Notes under the pieces: model-generated
The model's database searches: none
What the model was told of the DNA's origin: nothing
What the model saw: the letters and a program-made list of their open reading frames with translations, nothing else
Position numbers and translations under genes: made by a program
Part shown: positions 1 to 7,400 of the stretch, one piece after another
Layout: the number at the start of each line of letters is the position of its first letter
Numbering within the stretch: the stretch's first letter is position 1
Assembly (NCBI GenBank): GCA_036787815.1
Contig: DAIQOP010000019.1
Coordinates: 1-24,716, forward strand
DNA: 24,716 nucleotides
From: DATBAK01 sp036787815
GTDB lineage: Bacteria; Actinomycetota; Acidimicrobiia; IMCC26256; PALSA-610
Direction of reading: 5' to 3'

Positions 1-33
1 CTCCGCCGAACCCCGCGTGGAGCCCTGACGCCG

Positions 34-103
34 GGGTGGGCCCGCTGGGGTGGGCCCGCTGGGGTGGGCCCGCTGGGATGCGTGCGCTGGGATGCGTGCG
101 CAT
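34..103. repeat. 14-bp tandem repeat, five units
   Basis: Five consecutive 14-base units. The first three (34-75) are identical, reading GGGTGGGCCCGCTG. The last two (76-103) follow a diverged version beginning GGATGCGTGCGC. The array lies beyond the 3' end of the minus-strand cysteine-rich gene and is not explained by a coding region. It could be a slippage-prone minisatellite. No function is evident. Confidence 0.8.
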
Positions 104-132
104 CACATATGAAGCGCAGGCATCCCAGGGCC

Positions 133-153
133 GGCGGGCGCCGGGGCCCCGCC
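133..153 (-). terminator. GC-rich hairpin after the mau-like operon
   Basis: GGCGGG at 133-138 can pair with CCCGCC at 148-153 around a 9-base loop, about 45 bases past the stop codon of the last minus-strand gene. There is no T tract, and GC-rich DNA forms such stems by chance, so this is only a possible terminator. Confidence 0.25.
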
Positions 154-197
154 GGGGGTGGATCAGTCCAGGCGCCGGCGGGCGGGGGCGCGAGGTG

Positions 198-1580
198 TCA
201 GTTGTCGGTGGCGATCCAGTAGCCGTCGCCGTGGGGGAAGCTCTGCACGCCGACGGTGCGGCCCGGCGGCACGTGGCTGTTGAGCAGGCTCCCGAGGAAC
301 GGCGCCTCGCCGAACGAGAACACGCCACCATCGGCCGCGACGAGCCAGTAGCCCTTGCCGTTCTCGCTCACGGCCATGTCGACGATCGGCTGATTCAGCT
401 TGATCGCACCCGTCGAGCCGAGGAAGTGCGCGTTGCCGAAGGCGAAGATGCCCCCGTCGGAGGCGACGAGCCAGTAGCCGTTGGTGCTGCGCGTGGCCGC
501 GATCCCGACGATCGGGCGGGTGAGGTGGATGCGCCCGGTGGAGCCGTGGAAGCGGGCGTCGCCGAAGGAGAAGATGCCGCCGTCGGAGGCGACGAGCCAG
601 TAGCCGTCGCCGCTGCGCGTGGTGGCGATGCCGACGATGGGCCGGTTGAGCTTGATTCCACCGGTGGAGCCGTGGAAGCGCGCGTCGCCGAAGCAGAACA
701 CGCCGCCGTCGGAGGCGACGAGCCAGTAGCCCTCGCCGGTGTGGGTCGACGCGATGCCGACGATCGGGCGGGTGAGGTGGATGCGCCCCGTGGAGCCGTG
801 GAAGCGCGCGTCGCCGAAGCAGAACACGCCGCCGTCGGAGGCGACGAGCCAGTAGCCGAGACCGGACGGTGTGGATTCCATCCCGACGATCTGCGCGCGC
901 AACGCGCCGACGGGCGCGCCCATGCCGGTGGCCGCGCCGAAGCCGAAGACCGATGCGTGGTCGTAGTGCAGGCAGGGAGCGTCGTGGAACGCGGTGGCGT
1001 TGGAGGTCGCGCTCGTGGTGGTGCAGTTGGAGTCGAACTGCCAGGGCGGCACGCACGTGACGACGCGGCAGACGATGGGCCCGAGGCACGCGATGTCCTG
1101 ATTGCACTGGCCGTAGCGGAACTCGGTGCAGCACACGTGGCGCTGGTCGCAGGTGCCCGACGCGCAATGGCACTGGCAGGCGACACACGCGGGGCTGCAC
1201 AACCCGTTGGGCCCGCAGCCGCAGGGGCCGCAGGTCGCGTTGCAGTCGAGGTAGTAGCGGGCCGCGCCGTTGCAGAACGACGAGTTATCGGCCTTCCACC
1301 AGCCCGCGGGCACCGATCCCGGCGGGCACGAGTTCACGCCGCCGTTGACCGTGCAGCACATCGCCGTCCAGCCCGAGTCGCAGCCGGCATCGGGCCCGCA
1401 GAGCGCCGCGTACGCGGTGCCCGGTCGGAGCAGGTACTTGAGCGGGTGCAACGCGAGCGCGGAACCGACCACCGCCGTCTTGGCGAGGAACGACCGGCGC
1501 GACGAGCCGCGCCCCAGGCGCGTCGAGATGCGGGTAACCACGCGATCGGCGAGGCGGGGGCGCGGTTCGGTGAGCGTCAT
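198..1580 (-). CDS. Tat-exported cysteine-rich protein: MADH light-chain-like domain plus six 42-aa repeats
   Basis: A 460-residue protein. The ATG is chosen because it overlaps the upstream stop as ATGA and directly precedes a Tat signal: SRRSFLAK at residues 27-34, a hydrophobic stretch, and AYA-A near 56-59. Residues 61-203 hold 24 cysteines. The run CCTVNGGVNSCPPG, followed by WW (94-95) and YYLDC (109-113), resembles the methylamine dehydrogenase light chain (MauA) around its first cofactor tryptophan. Where MauA has its second tryptophan (the IIWC region), this protein reads VVTC with Thr175. Residues about 230-455 are six repeats spaced 42-43 residues apart, each built on GYWLVASDGG and FGDARFHGSTG, suggesting a beta-propeller or surface-repeat fold. 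It is last in an operon with MauE- and MauD-like genes, which fits a disulfide-rich exported client. Homology to MauA was judged by eye. Enzymatic activity is doubtful, and a structural or surface role is equally possible. Confidence 0.85.
   Translation of the reverse strand: MTLTEPRPRLADRVVTRISTRLGRGSSRRSFLAKTAVVGSALALHPLKYLLRPGTAYAALCGPDAGCDSGWTAMCCTVNGGVNSCPPGSVPAGWWKADNSSFCNGAARYYLDCNATCGPCGCGPNGLCSPACVACQCHCASGTCDQRHVCCTEFRYGQCNQDIACLGPIVCRVVTCVPPWQFDSNCTTTSATSNATAFHDAPCLHYDHASVFGFGAATGMGAPVGALRAQIVGMESTPSGLGYWLVASDGGVFCFGDARFHGSTGRIHLTRPIVGIASTHTGEGYWLVASDGGVFCFGDARFHGSTGGIKLNRPIVGIATTRSGDGYWLVASDGGIFSFGDARFHGSTGRIHLTRPIVGIAATRSTNGYWLVASDGGIFAFGNAHFLGSTGAIKLNQPIVDMAVSENGKGYWLVAADGGVFSFGEAPFLGSLLNSHVPPGRTVGVQSFPHGDGYWIATDN
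216..893 (-). repeat. 126-bp in-frame coding repeats
   Basis: The 3' half of the cysteine-rich gene is a set of in-frame 126-base repeats encoding 42-residue units. The GYW positions are residues 242, 284, 326, 368, 410 and 453. The middle units are close to identical at the DNA level, for example the recurring plus-strand string ggcgacgagccagtagcc. This points to recent duplication or ongoing gene conversion, and the unit number could vary between strains. Confidence 0.85.
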
Positions 1581-2056
1581 GGCCGGCTCGGCAAGGGCTG
1601 GACCTCGGGTGCATGGATCGCGAGACCCTGGAGGCCCGCGTTCGCCTGCGCGGTCAAGGCGGGGAGCGCGGCGCGGCCGCCCATCACGACGTAGAGGCAG
1701 AACGGGCGCCCGTTGGCGGTGAAGAAGAGCTGGCAACCGAGCTGCCCGGGGAGCGGCCGCTGCAACCGGCGGGGGCTGAACATCTCGGGCGCGAGCTTCG
1801 GTACACCCTGCGCCTTGAACAGCGGCTTCCCCAATGATTCCGGCCCGTACTCGAACAGCACCACGAACACGTCGGCCGCGCGCATGGCCGGGGTGACACC
1901 GCCGCCGAAGTCGTCGCGCTGCTCGGGCAACGGGAAATTCGCGAGGTGCACGACCGCATGCGTCTGCTCGGAAGGAGCCGCCGTGCGGCGCAGGATCCGG
2001 CACTCCCACGCGGTCGGCACCTCGACGGCGACGCCGTATGCGGCGATCTGCCTCAT
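1577..2056 (-). CDS. Hypothetical protein in the mau-like operon
   Basis: A 159-residue protein that I do not recognise. It starts at an ATG overlapping the stop of the upstream membrane protein (ATGA) and ends in an ATGA overlap with the cysteine-rich gene, so it is translationally coupled on both sides. No signal peptide or membrane segment is visible, so it is probably cytoplasmic. Recognisable stretches are VEVPTAWECRILRR near the N-terminus, DVFVVLFEYGPESLG in the middle, and QLFFTANGRPFCLYVVMGG near residues 110-130. It has three cysteines but no CxxC. Its fixed place between the membrane protein and the exported client suggests a role in folding, cofactor chemistry or export of that client, but this is inferred from position alone. 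Confidence 0.75.
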   Translation of the reverse strand: MRQIAAYGVAVEVPTAWECRILRRTAAPSEQTHAVVHLANFPLPEQRDDFGGGVTPAMRAADVFVVLFEYGPESLGKPLFKAQGVPKLAPEMFSPRRLQRPLPGQLGCQLFFTANGRPFCLYVVMGGRAALPALTAQANAGLQGLAIHAPEVQPLPSRP

Positions 2057-2643
2057 GCCGCTCGGCCGATCAGGAGCGCGACGAGGCCCGCGGCCGCGAC
2101 GCCCTGGGTCGCGGTGGTGACGGCGGCGACGCGCGGACGCAGCCGCTCGAGCCGGCGCATCAAGGCGTGCAGCGCGCCCGCGTCGCGTACCCGCGCCGCC
2201 GAGAGGATGGGCAGGGCGCGCGCGAAGCCGAACATGGTGCCGACGATCGCGCCGGCAACGGCGTTGCCCGCGAACAAGGCGCACGCGAACGTGACCCACG
2301 TGGCCGACGCGGTGACGATCGTGAGGAACGCGAGGCCGAGCTGCACGCCGAAGCCGCTGCCGTAGACCCACCCGCGATACGCGGTGAGCCAGTTCTCGTT
2401 CACCTGGCGGCGCGGCCCGGGCACCCGCAACCCGAAGGCGTGCGCGTCGAGCGCGAGCCCGACGATCGCGATCACCGCGACGACACCGAGCGCGGGAGTG
2501 GTCGCGACCCGCGAACCCGCGAACCCGAGCACCGCGCCGAGCCCTGCGCCCGCGAGCGTCGACCCCACGACGTAGGCCGCGATCGTCACCGGGTAGCGCT
2601 GGTTTCGGCCCCGCTCACCGAGCGGGTTGATGCTCGCGAGCAT
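2053..2643 (-). CDS. Multi-span membrane protein in the mau-like operon (MauF-like position)
   Basis: A 196-residue integral membrane protein with hydrophobic segments at about 17-44, 48-72, 93-118, 120-147 and 172-193. The ATG is preceded by a good ribosome site (GAGGAG about six bases upstream), and the gene ends in an ATGA overlap with the next one. The conserved-looking stretch is GWVYGSGFGVQLG at 91-103, followed by TIVTASATW. Known mau loci carry a membrane protein, MauF, beside mauE and mauD, and this gene occupies an equivalent place. The sequence match is not strong enough to name it. Only one cysteine (121) is visible, so it is unlikely to be a CcdA-type electron carrier with a cysteine pair. 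It may be a transporter or scaffold for the folding module. Confidence 0.75.
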   Translation of the reverse strand: MLASINPLGERGRNQRYPVTIAAYVVGSTLAGAGLGAVLGFAGSRVATTPALGVVAVIAIVGLALDAHAFGLRVPGPRRQVNENWLTAYRGWVYGSGFGVQLGLAFLTIVTASATWVTFACALFAGNAVAGAIVGTMFGFARALPILSAARVRDAGALHALMRRLERLRPRVAAVTTATQGVAAAGLVALLIGRAA

Positions 2644-2652
2644 CGACTCTCC

Positions 2653-2727
2653 TCAAGGCGACCAGGTGGAGCGGGCGGCCGCGAGCACCGCGAGCACCGA
2701 CCCCACGACGACGATCGCGACGTTCAC
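2653..2727 (-). CDS. Possible 24-aa single-helix membrane peptide
   Basis: A GTG overlaps the stop of the thioredoxin-like gene as GTGA (2724-2727) and opens a 24-codon frame ending nine bases before the next ATG. The peptide starts VNVAIVVVGSVLAVLAAARS: one hydrophobic helix with a basic and polar tail. The same four-base coupling joins the other genes of this operon, and without this frame the operon would have an 80-base gap. These are the reasons to take it seriously. Against it are its length and the ease with which GC-rich DNA gives short hydrophobic frames. It could be a small partner of the neighbouring membrane proteins or merely a translational bridge. Confidence 0.4.
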   Translation of the reverse strand: MNVAIVVVGSVLAVLAAARSTWSP

Positions 2728-3431
2728 GCGCCCGCGCCTCCCGCGACCTGCGCGGCGGTGCGGTAGAGGCTGGGGTCGCCGGGCGCGACGCCGTTGGCGA
2801 GGAGCTCGTGGTCGATGAGCTGCTCCCGCGAGTCGTCGGACGCCTGGCGCAGCAGGTTCCACACCTGCTCCCACCGGGTACCGGTTCCCTCGCCGCGCAC
2901 ACGGCCGTCGGGCCCGTCGACGAGGACGAAGTACGGGGAGCCGGGCACGCCGTACGCCTCCCACGCCGCGCTCGACAGCACGACCGGCAGGTGCGAGGGC
3001 GCCAGCCGGCGGAGCGCCGAGATGCTCTCCTCCTGCGCGTCCTTCGCCACCACGACGAGCCGGAGATCGTCGGGGAGCCGCAGCGCGCCCGGATCGCCGA
3101 GCTCGGTCCAGAAGCCCTGGCAGGTGACGCACCCGCTCGTGAGGAACGCGAGCAGCGTGCGGTGCCGGGTGCCGACGACCGACACGTGGACGACGTCGTC
3201 GCGCAGGCCCGTGCCGTCGACGTCGGCCGCGGCGCGAAAGCCGCGGTGCTCGGGCGTGCGGGGGAGGGTGCCGATCGCGAGCGATTGCGGGTTCGGGGCT
3301 TCGCCGTCGAGGCCCGCGCCCAGCGCGTGCAGCCGCTTGAGGATCTCGGCGTGGCTGCGCAGGAGACCGGCGACGAGGATCGTGAGCAGCACGAGCACGA
3401 CCGTCTCGACCGCAAGAAGTGTGGTGGTCAC
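2724..3431 (-). CDS. MauD-like membrane-anchored thioredoxin-fold protein
   Basis: A 235-residue protein starting at a GTG that overlaps the stop of the MauE-like gene (GTGA). It has an N-terminal membrane anchor at about 5-24 and a short basic linker. A thioredoxin-like domain follows, with CVTC at residues 101-104 after the strand LLAFLTSG, and a cis-proline loop GVPGSPYFVLV with Pro166. This layout fits MauD and TlpA-type proteins, whose domain lies outside the membrane. MauD is required for formation of the methylamine dehydrogenase light chain and is thought to act in its disulfide formation or isomerisation. The neighbouring MauE-like membrane protein and the cysteine-rich exported protein at the operon's end support that role. 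The client here is inferred. A general extracytoplasmic thiol-disulfide protein is the alternative. Confidence 0.88.
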   Translation of the reverse strand: MTTTLLAVETVVLVLLTILVAGLLRSHAEILKRLHALGAGLDGEAPNPQSLAIGTLPRTPEHRGFRAAADVDGTGLRDDVVHVSVVGTRHRTLLAFLTSGCVTCQGFWTELGDPGALRLPDDLRLVVVAKDAQEESISALRRLAPSHLPVVLSSAAWEAYGVPGSPYFVLVDGPDGRVRGEGTGTRWEQVWNLLRQASDDSREQLIDHELLANGVAPGDPSLYRTAAQVAGGAGA

Positions 3432-3985
3432 GCGGCTTCCTCCTTCACTGCGTGGGCGAGCGCGGGGAGCACGTCGAGGGTGAGCGCGACGAGTTGCACA
3501 CAACACGCGACCAGTGCGACGAACAGCACGGCGGCCATCGGTCGATGGCCGAGCGCGGCGAGGGGCGACGCGCCCGACGCGGCGGCGAGCGCGACGATCA
3601 CGGCACCGAGGTCGATGAGCACGTGGGTGCGCGACACGGTCGCGGTCGACGAGCCGAGACACGCGCACGGCGTGGCCGGGGCCCGGCGCAACAGCCGCCA
3701 CGCGAAGCCCGCGAGCGCGAGATAGAGGAGGGCGACGGCGGCGGCCGCACCGGCGCCGAACGCGATCCCGGCGCCGCCGGCGGCGAGCTCGACGGCACCG
3801 ACCGCGCCCGCGCTCCATCGGGGGAGGGGCAGGCCCGCGCCCGCGATCGCGGCACGGGCCCCGGCGGGCTGTACGAGCTTGCGGCCGCCGGCGACAACGA
3901 GCAGCGAGCACGCGACCGTGAAGGGCCCGGCCGCGATCGCCGCCAGTGCCGAATCGGTCACCCGCGCACCGATGCCCGCGAGCAC
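3428..3985 (-). CDS. MauE-like membrane protein (DoxX-type)
   Basis: A 185-residue protein with four likely membrane segments (about 18-36, 57-98, 122-140 and 148-172). A CxC pair in PCACLGS (Cys107, Cys109) sits in the loop after the second hydrophobic block, and VAGGRKLVQP lies near residue 35. MauE-family proteins share the four-helix DoxX-like fold and a CxC followed by an aromatic or Leu and Gly, and are needed with MauD for making the methylamine dehydrogenase light chain. The GTG at 3985 gives the longest frame. Another GTG at 3961 is possible, and neither has a clear ribosome site. This is the first gene of the operon and ends in a GTGA overlap with the MauD-like gene. A plausible role is passing reducing or oxidising equivalents across the membrane to MauD. 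Confidence 0.8.
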   Translation of the reverse strand: MLAGIGARVTDSALAAIAAGPFTVACSLLVVAGGRKLVQPAGARAAIAGAGLPLPRWSAGAVGAVELAAGGAGIAFGAGAAAAVALLYLALAGFAWRLLRRAPATPCACLGSSTATVSRTHVLIDLGAVIVALAAASGASPLAALGHRPMAAVLFVALVACCVQLVALTLDVLPALAHAVKEEAA

Positions 3986-4494
3986 GCGCGTGGCGGGGCC
4001 GGGCTCGTCCGCATACGTATCGTTTCGGGGGGGATGACCGCGGACTGTAGAGCCGAAGCCGCACGAAGCCGCTTTCCGCCGACCGTCGACCGCTCCTGGT
4101 ACTGCAGGTGCGTCGTATGCGTCACGGATGCAGTCCAGGGCGAGGCGAGGTGAGCGGCGGCGGGCCAGGCGGGGGCGACGTGGGCGGACGGCGCCTGGGG
4201 AGCGGCCCGGGGGTGGGTGCGCCGGATCGGCGCCCGCATGCTCTACGCTGGTGGGGAACGGCCAACCCCCGTCGACAGGGAGGTTGGGCGGCCGGGTCGC
4301 CGAGGGCGCCCGGTCCGGACAAAGTCGCTCCGCGGTGCAGCCGCTGAACGGCCTCGTAGCCGGATCTTCTTCGAGGACGCACGCGGCACGGCCGTCGTGC
4401 CCCAGTAGCGGAGATGCATGATTCCGACGGGTGACGTCGAGACCCGGGGTCGAGACACGTCGACCTCGACGGTGACGCAGCGGCAGGTGCGGCG
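3986..4494. other. 509-base divergent intergenic region
   Basis: This lies between the start of the mau-like operon (minus) and the start of the helicase (plus). Short frames cross it, but none has a convincing start, ribosome site or recognisable product. Visible items are an 8-bp palindrome ATACGTAT at 4013-4020, just upstream of the MauE-like start, and a TACGCT hexamer at 4244-4249. From the latter a transcript would have about a 240-base leader before the helicase. I compared the leader by eye with common riboswitch and small-RNA signatures and recognised none. Confidence 0.6.
4244..4249 (+). promoter_or_regulatory. Possible -10 hexamer for the helicase operon
   Basis: TACGCT fits the TAnnnT form seen before other genes in this window. 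Unlike those, it lies about 245 bases before the helicase ATG, so it would give a long leader. No clear -35 is visible. Confidence 0.25.
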
Positions 4495-7400
4495 ATGACG
4501 CCGTCGTCGGCCGCGCCCGCGGAGATCGCGCCCTGGAAGCTCGACATGTACGTGGGCGCCGAAGCCGACGGCGACGCGACGCCCGAGCAGCTCGCGGTGC
4601 TCGAAGCCAACAAGGTGGCCTGGCGGGCCTCCCTCGCCCGGCTCCTCCGCGAAGCCGAAGAGCACCTGGCGAGCGCGAAGACGCTGCGGGGCGAAGAGCG
4701 CGAGCAGGTGGTCGCCGACCTCGATTCGGAGCGCCGCCGGCTCGCCGCGGCGTGGAAGCGTCTCGTCGGTGTGCCGGCCGACGCCGACGACGAGCACGAG
4801 AAGGGCTCGCGCAACGGTCGGGCCGGCGCCCGCGAGGAACCCGAGGAAGAACCGCTCCCGCCGGGTCGGGTGGAGCTCCAGGTGTCGTGGGAACCGGGTC
4901 GTGTCGTGGTGTGGGCCGCGGGCCCCGGCACGCCGCTCGCCACGGCCGACGAGATCACGAAGATGCTCGCCGCCGCCGGCGCCCCGTCGACGGGGTGGAC
5001 GCGCCACGCATCGGTACCGGTGCCCGGGCTCGGGAACGCGGGCGTCGCGAACGCCGACGCGTTCGCGATCCCGGTCGGCGAGGTGCTGGGTTGGCTGGTG
5101 GCCGCGGGCGCGGGCGAAGCGGGCGACGACGTTGCTCCCAGCGTGCGCTGGCTCGGCCGCGTCGCGATCTGGGCCGTCGAGCTCACCGCACGCGGCGCGA
5201 TGGTGCCGTTGCTCCGGCAGCGCAAGCGGGGGAGTGGCACCAACAACGAATCGAACGCGTCGTACTCGGTGCGATGGACACCGGCGCTCATCGAACCGGC
5301 CCGCCTCGCCGCGTCGGTCGCCGAGATGCCCCGGGCTTTGTTGGCGCTCGACCCGAAGGTCGACGCGCGTGCGCTCACCCGGTCGGCCCTCACGGGCATG
5401 GTGGATGCGATCTGCCGAGACAGTGCCCGGCGGCTCGAGGTTCCCGCACCCCCGCCGCGCATTCGCACCGCCACCGACGTGGCCGAGGCGTTCCTCGCAC
5501 GGCTCGACGGCAGCGCGTTCGACTCCCCGGTTCGCCTCGGCGGCGAGATCTCCGCGCGGGTCGAGCGTTGGGGCCGATCCGTCACCGGCGAGCACGCGCG
5601 CCTCGTCGTGCGGCTCGATCCGCCCGACGGCGGCGACGCGTGGCGGCTCGAAGTGCTCGCGACCGGGCGCAGCGGCGAGCTGATCCCGATCGAGCAGGCG
5701 ATCGTCGACGCGGGCCCCGATCGCCGCGATCTCGAAGACGAGGTTGCCCGGCTCGAACGGCTGCTCCCCGCGCTGATGCGGCCGGGCGGCACGCGACGCG
5801 GCCAGGTGATCCTCAGCCAGGACGAAGCCTGGGAGCTCATGACCTCGACCGGATCGGGCCTGCTCGCGGCCGGGTTCGACGTGCGGGTTCCCGCACTCTC
5901 GCGCCGGCGCCCGAAGGCGTCGCTGCGGGTGTTCGCCGACAGCGTGGCGTCGACGTCCGTCGGGGCGAACCAGCTCGCCGACGTGCGTTGGTCCGCGGTG
6001 TTCGACGACGTCGAGCTCACCGCGGCCGACATCGCGCGGTTGGCCAAGGAGGCCCGCCCGCTCATCCGCTCCGGCGGCCGTTGGGTCGCCGTCGACCGCG
6101 CCGACTTGAACGAGGCGGCCGAGGCGCTCGCCGAACGGTCGAAGAAGACGCAGCTCTCGGGCGGCGAGATGCTGCGCCTCGCGCTCGGCCTCGAAGGCTC
6201 CACGCTCTCGGGCGGCATCTCGCTCGGCGGTACCGGTTGGGCCGTCGACCTCCTCAACGCGGCGTCGAAGCTCTCGGCCGACACGGTGTCGGTGCCGAAG
6301 GGCTTCGTCGGCGAGCTGCGCAGCTACCAGGCCGAAGCGCTCGGCTGGCTCGGCTTCCTCGACAGCGTCGGCCTCGGCGGGTGCCTCGCCCTCGATATGG
6401 GGCTCGGCAAGACGCCGACGATGCTCGCCCAGCTGCTCGCGGGGGCCGGCAGCGGCCCCGCGCTCGTGATCGCGCCGCCGGCCGTCGTGGGCAACTGGAC
6501 GGCCGAAGCCCACCGCTTCACGCCCGATCTCCGCATCGTCGTGCACCACGGCGCCAACCGCGCGTCGCCGGACGAGATCGCGGCCGAAGTGGCCGACGCC
6601 GATGTGGTGATCACCACCTACGGCACCGCCGTGCGCGACGTCGACGCGATCGCCGAGGTCGAATGGGATCGCGTCATTCTCGACGAGGCGCAGGCGATCA
6701 AGAATCCGGCCAACGACACGTCGCAACTCCTCCGGCGCATCCCCGCGCGCACGCGCGTCGCGCTCACCGGCACGCCGATCGAGAACGGCCTCGGCGACCT
6801 CTGGGCCATCCTCGACTTCACCAACCCCGGCCTCGTCGGCACGCGACCGCAGTTCATCGCCGCGCTCTCGCGCGACAGCGAGAGCACGCGGGTCGCGGGC
6901 GAAGACGCGATGCGCGCCCTCAACGGCATCCTCGTGTTCCGGCGCACGAAGATGGAACCCGAGATCGCGGCCGAGCTGCCCGATCAGATCGACGAGCTCG
7001 ACCACTGCGCGATGACGCCCGAGCAGATCGGCCTGTATCAAGCAGTGCTCGACAAGCTCGTCACCGGCTCCGACGTTCCCGAGGGCGAAGAGCCGCGCAA
7101 GGGCCAGATCCTCGCGGCGATCACCGCGCTCAAGCAGATCTGCAACCACCCGTCCGCGTACGAGCACGACGACCGCCCGCTCGCGGGGCGTTCCGGCAAG
7201 CTCGCGCGGCTCGAGGAGATCGTCGACACCGTGTACGCGGCGGGCGAGCGCGTGCTCGTGTTCACGCACTTCGCCGAGTGGGGGATCCGGCTCGCCGCGC
7301 ACCTCACCACACGCACCGGCACGCCGGTCGAGTGCTACCACGGTGGGCTCTCGCGCACGGCCCGCGATGCGCTGATCGCGCAGTTCCAGGCGACCGAGGG

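Noticed and set aside
216..893. Regular repeats considered as a CRISPR array
   Set aside because: Units are 126 bases, in frame, with no unique spacers, and encode repeated protein motifs.
36..1694. A 552-codon plus-strand frame opposite the cysteine-rich gene
   Set aside because: Its repeated low-complexity sequence is the mirror of the 126-bp repeats on the minus strand, where the signal peptide, cysteine pattern and couplings make sense.
198..3985. A functional methylamine dehydrogenase operon
   Set aside because: No heavy chain, MauG or amicyanin gene is present and the second cofactor tryptophan appears to be missing, so growth on methylamine should not be claimed.
4250..4440. Structured RNA or riboswitch in the helZ leader
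   Set aside because: The GGTCCGG and other GC stems were compared by eye with signal-recognition-particle RNA, cobalamin and similar signatures, and did not match.
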